Assembly (NCBI GenBank): GCA_936450465.1
Contig: OW388290.1
Span: 29,129,457-29,193,456, forward strand
DNA length: 64,000 bases
Direction: 5' to 3'
Source of the DNA: Gibbula magus
Taxonomy: Eukaryota > Mollusca > Gastropoda > Trochida > Trochidae
Shown: piece by piece, positions 1 to 10,838 of the stretch
Layout: each line of letters opens with the position of its first letter
Position numbering within the stretch: position 1 is the first letter of the stretch
Position numbers and translations under genes: made by a program
Notes under the pieces: generated by a model
Told to the model about the DNA's origin: nothing
The model's input: only the letters and a program-made list of their open reading frames with translations
Database searches by the model: none

Positions 1-1031
1 CATCAATGTTACTGGTTTACACTTTTTAGAAGAACATATTCGGGCTATCTTTAAATCTATAGTCTTGTACATTTACACTTACTTAGATTCAGTGTAATAC
101 TTCTACCATTTTCCTAGCATGTTATATAAAAGGCCTTGCATTTGATATTACATGTAGTTTTTGATGGTCAATTCATGTGTTTGTGGAAATAAAATAATGT
201 TTAAATCATTTCGGATAAAAATATGGAAAATGTATCTTTCCCAATTTCAAATGAAAGTATTGGAACTATAGAACTGTGATCAACTCACCATGGCCGTGTG
301 TACATGTGTTGTTTGGTTCGCTATTTAAAAAATATTACCTCGGCTATAGTTCAGTCGTGTAGATTTCCCCTCTTATTTAATATTTATCTAAGTTAGAGTG
401 TCAATAACGCAACTACATCACTTATTACATATCGTTACATTGATAAACAAAAATACTGAAAATATATTTTGTTATTTTGCATAAGGACGAATGTGAAAAC
501 AAAAATTATTCAACATGAATGAGGCGTGTTAACACCGTTATAATCCGTATGAAATGTGTAAAAGATCTCTGTGACGTTTGATCATCTGACATGCGTGCCG
601 CCGCCATATTGGGCAACGACAAGAATTATTCCAAAACACATTGCAGAATTACGGGTCCCGCAATGGTCACATCCAGTACTAAACAGTGTTGACATCCGCT
701 GCCATTTGTAGTACGTTTTACGGGGCGTGTATATATGTAATTTTGTTGTATAAGGACAAAGGTAAATATGTTATTTAGGCAGTTATGTAAGACTAATTCT
801 AGTGGATTCTGTCATTAGACGCCAAGCGACTCCTGTGTATTACGTCACAAGGCCTAGCACGCGGATTTCGCTCTCGGCTAAAGTTTTATGAGGCGTAATT
901 GAGCGGCGTTCTAAAAAGGCGTTATAAAAGGTGTTTATTGGTTGAATTGACAAATATCAAGTGGAATCCTCGTCATCTTGGAATATGCTTGAATAAAAAC
1001 CGAAAAGTGATATGGTCGGGGTTTGTGGATC
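1..1031. repeat. Left arm of ~1 kb inverted repeat
   Basis: This stretch reads as the reverse complement of 9086-10194 over nearly its whole length, with scattered substitutions and a ~75 bp extra segment in the right arm near 10030-10100. Matching landmarks are 'gttactggtttacactttt' at the outer end and 'ggtttgtgg' at the inner end. Homology stops at a TTAA (1032-1035), and the right arm also stops at a TTAA (9082-9085), so each arm may be one copy of a TTAA-targeting element. The window begins inside the arm, so its full length is unknown. Confidence 0.85.
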
Positions 1032-1327
1032 TTTAACAATCAAAATGTTGCGCAATTACGTTGAATTATGACTATCGCCGAAAATCAGATTCCTCCAGGT
1101 AAGTCACAGAAGTCATCCCTTCAGGTGCCACACCCCCGCAGACTTTCATTCTGGTCGCAGGGGCTGATTTGGGCGGTTTTTTAAAAAGCCGTAGATAAGT
1201 AATTTATGAACCGATTTCAGAAATTTAAAATCGAGCAATTGTCAAATTGACATCCCATTTTAATGAATCCGATTTGGACCATATGTCATTTCATCTATCC
1301 ATTTAAGTGAATAAAGAATCAACTGAC

Positions 1328-4300
1328 GGGGGCATGACGCCGGAAGTAGGAGATCCAAGGGAAGAAGTTCTCTGGAACCTGCAGCCCAGCGTTGTTGAAG
1401 AGATACTCCAGATAGCCCAGCAGTTGCTTGAACTCGGGGTCCGTGTATTCAAACCTGGGGCATTACACAACATAGACAATATCTTCTCAATCCAGAATAC
1501 GGTCAATTAAATATTGAAAAACAAGTTTTCATCGAATGTATATTATCATCGTTTGGTAGGCCTACACCTGGTGTACTAAACGAGCAAAGTACATAATTTC
1601 TGACATATTGCATTCAGCTTTTAGAGACTAAAACGCAACGTTCAGATAACAAAATCACTAAAGTATCTTAAACTCCACTCAGACCAAGAGCCAACTCAAA
1701 ATAGTTTACTTTAAAATAAATACTCTGTGGTAAAACGAGATACACTGCTCAACATTAACAATGCATAAACACGGGCTCTTAATCTATAAAATGTACATTT
1801 TAGTGACAATTGACACAAGGTAAGAGCATCATTCACAACACAAATCCATTGGATGGCATACCTCTCCCCGAAGACGATGCTGCACATGATGTTGGAGACG
1901 GCGTCTGCGAGAAACGGCTTGACGTCGAAGCTGGCCCCGCTCTTCTTCCCCCACTCCGTAGCGAGTATCCCACATTCCTCCAAGATGCGTTCTTCAAGAC
2001 TCTTCTTTCCCACACCGAAGTCGCGTAGCGTCACCACCGTGAACTTCCTCAAACTTCTCCATGCGTCGCCATTGCTCCAGAATACGCCTGGAAATATATT
2101 CATAAATGAACTTTTAAACTGACAGATTCGATAAGTTCTTTTAAAGAATGTTTTAAAGAGGTACTGTTAGACGTCAGACGTTATAAGCCTAACATGACAC
2201 GCCGCCGTTGCTCTCAAGGATATACAGAATAGCATCGTAATGCGTGACGCTCATCGTCTTTCCAGTTTCTCATTATAAAGAATTAAACACAAGTGTTTCG
2301 TAAGTGTTAATGGAGGTAGCATTAAACCGTGTCATGTCGTCAGGAACATACAGATGGGATATATTCATACTTCCACCCAAATGACGTCACCGAAATAACA
2401 TAATTTGAAGTCGACGATCACCATTGCTTCTGGACAAACAAACATTTCGAAGATAGGAACATATAATTTGTTAAGTACGTTTCAGTGGCATTGCTCTCAT
2501 TGTCCCACTTCTATAACCTACGAAATAGAGATATTAAACATTCTTGATTCTGGTATATTATCTTGAGATGGACGTGACACCATAGTCTTATACTCAGATC
2601 CTGAAAAAAGTTTTAATTCTGAAAATGTCACCATTTTATGAATACTGAAAAGGAGACTGTAAGAAATGGAAAAGAGGCTCCTTTTAAATACGACTATCAT
2701 TCTTAGAGAGCTCCGAAAATCTAGGCCCTGTATGATTTCTCGAATTTAATTTTCGGAACCACCGTTTGCTGTTTGGAAAAGGAAACTTATTCTTGGATCT
2801 TAGAGTGACCAACTTCCCTACGCAAGGCATAACTCTTGCCAGTCTTCATAACTGGCTGATTTAAGCCATGCCCATTTGGTTTCCGTGCCAGTCCACCTCC
2901 ACTATGCATTTCAGGTGCAGCGATCCACTATGCCTGCCCCTAATTTTATATAATGATTCTAGAATACTTTCGGCCAGGTTAAAAGTCTTACTAAGCCTTG
3001 GTCGAGGATTTTTAATTCACGACTGTCTTTGATAAACTAAATTTACATTTATTTTGAAGGAAAATATAACTAAAACGAATTAAAATCGACATGCAAGAAA
3101 AAAATATTGTAGCGTCAACCATCATATATGTTTTGCAATAAAGTAAGTATTCGTCCTGAACCATTATCACACATCTTTGATTAAAGATAACACAATAGCT
3201 AATATTAGTAAATTAGCGAATAGTTATGCATTTCTATTGGTGTTTTCAGGTATCCCACATGATGGTTCGACAGTATGTTAAACAGACAAATCAATCTGAA
3301 AGTATAAACCCAGATGTGATCAAAAGAGCTTTAGAGCATTACCAGAATAGCAGTGATGGTACCAGAAAAACCGCTGAACAATTCAACTTGGCCAGATCAA
3401 ACTTACAGGGGTATGTCAGGAAATTGAAGACTTCATTTTCCCAATCAGTAGATTCTCTTCTTGTTGGCTATTCAAAACATAAAAAAGTGTTCAGTAATGA
3501 ACAAGAATCACAGCTTGCACTTTACATACAGCACGCAGCAGAAAATTATTTTGGATTAACCCCACGGGATGTCAGGTAACTGGCATATGACTGTGCATCG
3601 TACTTCGGAATAAATATTCCACAGTCATGGATAGAGAAGCAAATTGCTGGAGCTGATTGGTTCGTAGCATTCTTGAAACGTCACTCATCATTGTCTGTGA
3701 GAACTCCAGAAGCAACGAGTATTGGAAGAAGTACAGCTTTTAATAAAACAAACGTTGCCGCATTCTTCGATAAACTGAACGAAGTAATGGACAGATTTCA
3801 TTTTGATGGTGCAGACATATGGAATGTTGATGAAACTGGCATCACGACAGTTGTGAAGCCAGACAAAGTCATAGCTACAACGGGAGTGAGACAAGTAGGA
3901 TCTTTAACATTGGCTGAACATTGTCAGTTGGTAACTTTGTGTACAGCTGTATCTGCATCAGGGCAGGTAGTTTCCCCTTTCATGGTTTATCCTCGTGTCC
4001 ATTTCAAAGAGCACGTTATCAACGGTGCTCAAGTGGGCCAGTGGGAACGCGTGGAGCAGCGCACACATCTGGTTGAATGAAAACTTTCTCAAGTTCATGA
4101 AGCACTTTGTTCATCATGTGAAGCCGTCAAAAGAAAAACCCATTTTGTTGCTTCTCGATAACCATGACTCACACCTCTCTTTGGATGTCATCGAGTATGC
4201 AAAAGAGAATGGCGTTGTTCTGCTGCCCTTTCCGCCCCACTGCTCTCACCGTCTACAACCACTAGATGCTTCCGTTTTCGGACCCCTGAAGCGAAGGATA

Positions 4301-7300
4301 GCCCAATCGCAGCATGATTGGCTGAGAAGTCACCCAGGAAGACCCGTTTCTATCTACGACCTTGCATTGTGTTCAACGAAGACGACTTCATCGCATCAAC
4401 AGTCAAAGACCGTCCACTTCTTGAGGTTGGGAGTTCGCCAGACCCTGGAGATCTGACTGCAAACTGCGAAATCAGATTTGTTGGAAGAGATGTCAACCAA
4501 ATTGTTGTTGCTCCGAGGAGATCATGTAGATTGTGTTCAACACAAAATCCATCTTGTTCTCCAAGATGCTGGATTGGCCTCACATTACAATGCAGCTTTC
4601 TGCAATACATCAGCGCATGCTACATTGCGAGTTCAACAATTAAACAGCAGTGGTTTAACTTATCAGACCACAAGTGAAGATAGGCCTGTCTCAGATTTTG
4701 CAGTCCTCGCTCGAAAGCAATGCAGCGAAAAAAAGGTGGGAGAAAGCGAAGGAAGTCTGCAATCCTCACAGACACCCCTGAAAAGGAGGCACTAAGAAAA
4801 GAACAGGAGAATAGAAAGAAACCAAAACGAAATCTGGAACCTGAGTTTGTGAAGCAAAAGAAAGGGAAAAGGAAGCGAAGAGTGTCTAAAAGACAGATCT
4901 TGACTCAGATTCAGAAGAGGAGGCATTCTGTCTGGTATGGATACAGTGTACTGTTTGCAATAACTGGTCGCATGATGAATGTGCGGGAACCATTGGTTTG
5001 GCAGTATACATATGTCAAAATTGTGAGAGCGACGAGGACATTGATATGGATGAATAAAACTTACTTTCCATTTAAATGTTTCAAGATTAAGCTTATATCA
5101 CGATGTTTTGATCTAATTGTTCTGAAAGTAGTTAACGTATTGTTGTGTAAGCGATCTAATGTTCTTCTGAAGTTGATCTGACATCGATCTGATAATATGC
5201 ATCTGATTTTGATCCAATATTGATCTGATGCTGACATGATGTTCTCATATTCATCTGACGTTGTTCTGATAAAGTTCTGATTTTTATCTGACGTTGTTCT
5301 AAAATTGATCTCTTTTTCCGATATTTACCTGACATTATATTGACCTGACATCATATTGATCTGATGTTATTCATCTAATTTTTGATCCAATATTGATCTG
5401 ACGCTGTTCTGATATTGATCTGAACTGGTTCGAAGTTATTCCGATAGTGTCTGACGTTTCTATGATGTTATTAAACAACTTTAACCTTTTTAGTATTATT
5501 GTCATTTAAGGCCGAACCTACCCCAGGCTCTGACCGAACGTGCCCCAGCGTGGGGTAAGTTCGGCCATCCCGGAGAATTTACAAAATTATGTTTAAGGAG
5601 CGGGGGAACTCCTTAAATCTGAATTTTGAAGTTTTCATTAAATAACTTATTGCCTATGCAATGACCATGTCGATTTCTGTAGCCATTGGGCAACTTACGT
5701 CACGAGCACGAAGATTCAAACGAAAACAGGATGTACCTGTCCCGTTCTCACCTACCGTGAGTTCAATTATGCAATTGTGGCATGTATTTTATACATAGTA
5801 AGGCTAAAGGTTCAAGGTATTGCTGAAGTTGTTACTTTGACCATGCATGTTAATGTATACATAAAGAAAAAAGTTAAGTACCGTACCCTGATATTTGTGA
5901 TGATATATTTTCGAGAGTATTTTAAATAGTTAAACGAGGTTCGTTAATGAGAAGAGTAGTGTTTGTGCGATACGTTCCAACCAGTGGTGTTATGTAACGT
6001 TGCTTTCCATAGCCATTCAAGCATATCTATTGAACATGGCTCGAAGACGATTGTCAATGGATCTCAGAAATCAAATTATTGGTATGCACTCTGCAGGAAT
6101 GTCCTTAAAGGCGATAGGACGAAATCTGGGCTACCATTACACTGTTGTTAGTCGTTTAAAAGTCCGGAAACATGCGCAGACAGGAAGTGCAATGGTGAGG
6201 TGAGGTGAGATGGGGTTTAACGCCGCTTTCAAGATTATTTCACTTATACCTCTCCCGTGAACGTTAGCCCGCAGTAGATACCCCTTCGAATGATCTGATT
6301 GGTTCGTTGAGCTGAACTTTTACTCTACATAACGTATCGGTAAACAAACACAACAAAAGTACGGCGTGGCGAGACGACAGAATATTTCGAAAATTACTTC
6401 ACTATGAATTCAACACCTGATCAGAGGGAAGCTTTGAAATATGAAATACAGAACCACCTCAACGGATCAATCAGATTGGTCGAACGATTATCTACTGCGG
6501 GCTAACGTTCACGGGAGAGGTTTTTGTGGTCGATTTTCGAGTTTGAAGAGCTATTAAAGTTACCTTAGGGGTGACATATGTTGGAAATAGGTTTTTTTTT
6601 CCTACGTTATAATTACGATATCGAGTTCCTGTGACTTAACCTTGGCCAGCAGTAAACCCAGATCTGAACCCTGAACCCTCTGGAGCAGGTGTGGGATATT
6701 CTAGGGCGACGACTCCAGGCTCGGAACCATCCAGTACAGAATTTACATGAGTTGGGGGCAGCTCTGCACACTGAGGGGATGTTATTGACACAAGAACAGA
6801 TCCGACGTCTGACTGGAGGCATGAGACGTAGGGTGCAGTGTGTCATCCGGGTACGTGGCAATGCTACCAGATACTGATCATTATTTTTGAACATGTACGC
6901 TAGGGTCTACGTCTACAAAGATCATTTAGAAGTGACAATACCAATGCGAATGTGTTTAGTTTCACTTGCAGAGCCATGCTTTTATGGACATTGTTTCATG
7001 GTAAAAACAGTACTTGACAGGCTGTGTAAACATGACGTCAACAGCTACATATTGTTGCGTTTCTGTCTTGCCAGATGGCTGTTCTGTCTGAGAAAAAAAA
7101 TAATCTCAGACTAATTTAGGGTCATAGCAGAGCTTACTTGTTTCTGACATTCAGCTATATGAAAATATCAGAGGGTGCTTAATTTTTTTCTTTTTGTATA
7201 TAAACGGTATTAGTACCCGACCGTGTCAGATACTGCAGTTAATTATATTTTCAATGGTGAAATACGCCATTATCAGTTAAAATAAAATCCGTATTTTCAC

Positions 7301-8661
7301 TGAGAGAAATAGCATGTTATTCTACTCACTGAAATAACAATTTCAATCATATGACGTCATCGTAACAATATGATGAGGTCATACGATAAGGCGTGGCGAT
7401 CTTCGATGCTTCAATCGTAAAACGGTTTTGTTAAATATAATAAATATAACATTTGACATTGTTTGTCGAATAGATTGAAATAGTATCTTATTCTACTAAG
7501 TGAAATAAAAACTTTCAATCATAATAATGACGAAATCGTAACAATAGAAGGACCTCGTGCGATGACCTTGATAAGGTAAGGCGATCTTGGATTCACCATT
7601 CGTAAAATGAATTTGTTAAATCTAATAAAGACTAATATACTTCACTCTATGAGATACACGAAATGGACCAAATGTACAAACTGTGATCCCCTAGGTGCAA
7701 GACACCTTCCCACAAAATTGTAGCTTTGGGTTCCAGTGTTTCTGGAGGAAAAGTTTTAAAGTTCGGCCCATGCCATACGCCCAGCTGGTCATAAAAGGCA
7801 AGATGACTTGAACAGTTAGCATATATATTAAGGTAATATTATTCCATCATTCACGTTGAAAGTAATTTGACTCTCTCCTGATCCCTTCACTGTAATTATT
7901 TTAAACATAAGTGTTGCGATTGCGCTAACGACTGGGTGACTATATATCATTCTCTCTCCCTGGTACTGCCGAAGCGGCGTTAAACAATAACTCACTCACT
8001 CACTCATATATCATTCTCGACAACCCAGAGCATACGCTCCGATAACTCTAGACTACTATAGAGTAGATTTATCGGAGCGTATACTCTGGATATCCGAGAA
8101 TGGGCGACTATATCATTAAGTCTATACAAGGAGAAAAATGATGTACTAGTATGTGTATTTCCCATGCAGATAACGCCTGATTATGTCAATATTCATAATG
8201 TTAACCGTAAAGAATTAAATAAATTATCAATTATGCAGTTAAATACCTCTTTTATGAAAGATTTTCTCAACGATGTAGATCCAGTTGGGCCTGTTGGCGA
8301 TATGATTGCCTTTATCTAGCATTGTCTCACGGATGAGTTTTGGTCCGAAGACAATAAACATTGTCATGGTGCCCACTTTCAGTCTCACGATGTCCCCGTA
8401 GCGTTGTCGTAGAGTCAGCAGGTACTTGAAGGGGTCCCTGATCCCTGCAAACTGCAGCATATTTCCCACGAGGGGTAGGGCCGGTGGGCCCGGAGGTAGT
8501 CGTCTCCATTTCCCACCCAGAGTCAGATAGCCGAGCAGAAGAGCGCTAGAGAATATTAGTATAGTCCGAGTGTCCTTGTAGCTGCCATTAGGCAGGTAGG
8601 GTCGAACACTGTCCGTTATCGGGCCGAGGTATTCTTGCACTGTTGATAATGTGGTTCCCAT
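1328..8661 (-). CDS. Cytochrome P450, clan 2 (CYP2-like), 5' exons 1-3 only
   Basis: A haem-thiolate monooxygenase normally anchored in the ER membrane. Three minus-strand exons join in frame: 8247-8661 (start ATG at 8661), 1862-2087 and 1328-1454, together 256 codons. Exon 1 holds an N-terminal hydrophobic segment (TILIFSSALLLGYL, about residues 33-46) and the proline-rich hinge PPGPPALPLVGN. Exon 2 holds the helix-C motif WRSLR (WxxxR, contacts haem propionate) and ends at FGER. Exon 3 reads FEYTDPEFKQLLGYLEYLF..FFPWISYF, a typical clan-2 stretch. Intron phases (1, then 2) match across each junction, and donors and acceptors are GT/AG (the exon 3 donor gtcagt is weaker). The I-helix, ExxR and Cys-haem exons are not in the window. 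They would lie left of position 1, or the gene is broken by the inverted-repeat arm at 1-1031. Intron 1 is 6.2 kb and full of transposons. Subfamily not assigned. Confidence 0.85.
2820..2945. repeat. MITE fragment ('ctggct(a/g)atttaagcc' family)
   Basis: Contains 'aactggctgatttaagcc' and 'ttcaggtgcag', shared with more complete palindromic copies at 18952-19138 and 22957-23139 and a partial copy at 15893-16015. Only one half is recognisable here. It lies in P450 intron 1. Confidence 0.5.
3262..5057 (+). pseudogene. Pogo/Tigger-like DDE transposase with PHD-like C-terminus, frameshifted
   Basis: A DDE_1-type (CENP-B/Jerky/Tigger-like) transposase relic in P450 intron 1. The N-terminal part (from ATG 3262, MVRQYVKQ...) has a helix-turn-helix style segment (KTAEQFNLARSNLQGYVRK). 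It meets a stop at about 3577, after which a downstream frame continues. Catalytic-core landmarks are WNVDETGI (Asp codon at 3829), then, after a frameshift near 4030, LLLLDNHDSHLS (about 4145-4180), and PPHCSHRLQPLDASVFGPLK (third acidic residue near 4265). The tail is lysine/arginine-rich and ends, in yet another frame, with WIQCTVCNNWSHDEC...YICQNCES (4929-5057), whose Cys/His spacing looks like the second half of a PHD finger. At least one stop and two frameshifts make it inactive. Terminal inverted repeats were not identified. Confidence 0.8.
5160..5460. repeat. Degenerate tandem repeat of 'tgatctga' and 'gttctga' words
   Basis: About 300 bp dominated by variants of 'attgatctgacgttgttctga', directly after the transposase relic. 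Unit length drifts (roughly 12-24 bp) and no unit is exact, so this is an old low-complexity array. Confidence 0.6.
5510..5566. repeat. Stem-loop, ~15-16 bp arms
   Basis: 'ggccgaac(c)tacccca' pairs with 'tggggta(a)gttcggcc' about 25 bp further on, and the loop itself repeats 'gaccgaac' and 'gcccca'. It lies 3' of the pogo-like relic and could be remains of its terminus. Function unknown. Confidence 0.6.
6036..6877 (+). pseudogene. Tc1/mariner-type transposase, interrupted and internally deleted
   Basis: The N-terminal DNA-binding region starts at ATG 6036 (MARRRLSMDLRNQIIGMHS...). It has the paired-like helix-turn-helix AGMSLKAIGRNLGYHYTVVSRL and then KHAQTGS. Coding similarity stops at about 6185, where a MITE-type repeat begins. 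It resumes near 6650 with PDLNP, a one-base shift, then EQVWDILGRRL and the usual C-terminal tail ending at the TGA 6875-6877. The central catalytic part between the DNA-binding region and PDLNP is missing, so this copy cannot be active. It lies in P450 intron 1. Confidence 0.8.
6249..6634. mobile_element. MITE-like insert with perfect 32-bp inverted repeat, in the Tc1 copy
   Basis: 6249-6280 (starts 'cctctcccgtgaacgttagc') is the exact reverse complement of 6489-6520. The stretch from about 6338 to 6634 is repeated in MBOAT7 intron 6 at 34841-35281 (shared 'cggtaaacaaacac', 'tcagagggaagctttgaaat', 'gaagagctattaaa', 'ggggtgacatatgttggaaat', 'ttataattacgatatcga'). So the repeated unit is longer than the inverted-repeat part. 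It splits the Tc1 relic. Confidence 0.75.
6900..7300. other. P450 intron 1 interior, nothing recognised
   Basis: AT-rich sequence downstream of the Tc1 relic. The 75-codon frame at 6887-7114 has no recognisable domain and is treated as chance. Confidence 0.5.
7308..7640. repeat. Imperfect direct duplication, ~165 bp unit
   Basis: 7308-7450 and 7475-7640 share an order of landmarks: 'gaaatagtat..ttattctac', 'tttcaatcat', 'atgacg(tc)atcgtaacaata', 'gataaggc(g)', 'ggcgatctt', 'ttgttaaat..taataaa'. The copies are clearly diverged. Both carry a tgacg(t)-type motif. Confidence 0.65.
7955..8018 (-). mobile_element. SINE 3'-fragment with 13-bp target duplication
   Basis: 'gaagcggcgttaaac' followed by 'aataactcactcactcactc' is the inverted form of a gastropod SINE-like sequence ('gagtgagtgag..gtttaacgccgct'). 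The related start 'tgaggtgagatggggtttaa' occurs at 6200-6219. The insert is bracketed by the direct repeat 'atatatcattctc' (7942-7954 and 8006-8018). Family assignment is from memory. Confidence 0.6.
8014..8100. repeat. Foldback sequence (~30 bp arms)
   Basis: 'ccagagcatacgctccgata' pairs with 'tatcggagcgtatactctgg', extended outward by 'ttctcg' against 'cgagaa' with small bulges, leaving a ~20 bp loop that is itself partly palindromic. It directly adjoins the SINE fragment target duplication. Confidence 0.75.
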
Positions 8662-9085
8662 GTCGAGCTGGTGAGCTAGACGTTTAAAGGTTTATACACG
8701 ATATTGCAGTCTGGTGTTAGGCCTATGTAACACACACTAGGCAAATACGCTATATTGTGACGGAGCACAATTTATAAAACCTGACATTCGCAATGTATGT
8801 TTTGCGCATCCACGAAGCAGAATCGTCGTGGAAGGTTGAATAAGTTTGTCCCAGATTTTGACCTACGAGGAGTAGCTAAGCTTTGCGTCTATGAAACGGT
8901 GACCTGCGGTTGCTCCTAGACTTACACTCGTTCTACGATAGCTATTCTCCCGACGGAGGTAACACAAAACGCTGCGCGACTGGCTCACGTAGACTCGCCG
9001 ATCATGTGGATTATTTTCACTAGATGCTCAGGATTTTGTCTTTGAAATGTCATTGCTGCTCACACAATCGTTAGGGGACAGTTAA

Positions 9086-10194
9086 AGACCCACAAACCTC
9101 GACCAATTTTCGGTCTTTATTCAAGCATATTCAAAGATGACGAGGATTCCACTTGATTTTTGTTAATTCAACCAATAAACACCTTTTAGAACGCCTTTTT
9201 AGAACGCCGCTCAAGTACGCCTCGTAAAACGTTAGCCGAGAGCGAATGTCGCGTACTAGGCCTTGTGACGTAATACACAGGAGTCGCTTGGCCTCTAATG
9301 ACAGAATCCACTAAAATTAGCCTTACATATAACTGCCTAATTAACATATTTACCTTTGTCCTTATACAACAAAATTACATATATACACGCCCCTTCAAAC
9401 GAACTAAAAATGGCAGCGGATGTCAATACTGTTTAATACTGCATGTGACCATTGCGGGACCCGTAATTCTGCGATGTGTTTTGGAACAATTCTTATCATT
9501 GCCCAATATGGTGGCGGCACGCATGTCAGATGATGAAGATGTTCAAACGTCACAGAGATCTATTACACATTTCATACGGATTATAACGGTGTTAACACGC
9601 CACATTCATTGACTCATTGGTATGTTGAATAATTTTTGTTTTCACTTGGTCCATTTGCGAAATAACAAAATATATTTTCCATATTTTTGTTTATCAATGT
9701 AACGATATGTAATAATTGATGTAGGTGCGTTATTGATACTAACTTAGATAAATATTAAATAAGAGGGGAAATCTACACGACTGAACTATAGCCTGAGTCA
9801 TATTTTTTTAAATTGCAAACCAAACAACACAGGGCAATGGTGAGTTGATCAAAGTTCAATAGTTCCAATTCTTTGATTTGAAAATGGGAAAGATACATTT
9901 TCCATATTTTTTATCCAATGTGATTTAAACAGTATTTTATTTGCAAAAACACATGAATTGACCACCCATAAAAACATGCAATATAAAATGCAAGGCCTTT
10001 TTTATATCATGCTAGGAAAATGAGAAAGTCTGATGTTTTTTAGTAAAGCTCATGCAATGCTATAATCTAATGAATGTTTATGTTAGGTCAGTGGTATTAC
10101 ACTGAATCTAAGTAATTGTAAATGTACAAGACTATAGATTTAAAGAAAGCCCGAATATGTGTTTCTAAAAAGTGTAAACCAGTAACACTGATGA
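9086..10194. repeat. Right arm of ~1 kb inverted repeat
   Basis: Reverse-complement partner of 1-1031. It begins just after TTAA (9082-9085), about 420 bp upstream of the P450 start codon, so it occupies that gene's upstream region. A 104-codon frame inside (9298-9612) matches nothing I know and is treated as chance. No second terminus resembling the inner end was found between 10194 and 10690, so if this is a transposon its outer end is unrecognised or lost. Confidence 0.85.
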
Positions 10195-10838
10195 AAATTA
10201 TATGATTTTCTTAGTTATAATGCAACTATTCTATTAGTAACATAAAGTCACCATGAGAAATAATGATGCAGTAGATTTGAAACGATACGCCTATTCAAGT
10301 ACAAAATCAAGCACAACACAATATTTAACTAATAATGACGTTTATAATTTTTAAAATTGCATGGTCTTTTTTTATTTTTGAATTGTCAGTTATTCATTTA
10401 AAAGCATATTGTAGCCTATAAGATAACCTAACACTCCATCCGATTGGGAAAAGAACAAATCTAACATCAGCGATTGAACATCGAAAAATGCTCCCCAAAC
10501 TCCGAAATTACTCCCTACGGACGCACATATACCCATTCTATCGGAAACTTGTAATGTCAAACGTTCTTATTATGTTTTAAACGAATTATCGACGAAATTC
10601 GACAAATCGCCTAAGGATTTCATTAAGCAACTCCTGTGTATGACGTCACATCGCTAACGCAAGCTAACGGCGGCCCGGCAGACTGTTTAAAGGCCCCTTT
10701 ACACACAGCCACGTCCTTCGTACGACCATTGAGCGACCAAAAAAATGGATAGGACGCTCAATGGTCGGCTGATTTCGCGAAATCCCGTTTCTGTGTAAAT
10801 GCTCCTGCGATCTTCGTGCGTCCTTTGTACGACCTAAA

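Noticed and set aside
1068..1098. Possible mini-exon ATGACTATCGCC..CCAG followed by gtaagt
   Set aside because: Attractive donor site and position just inside the left inverted arm, but 31 nt with no downstream partner exon is too little to call.
9298..9612. 104-codon frame in the right inverted arm
   Set aside because: The left arm does not keep the frame open and no domain is visible.
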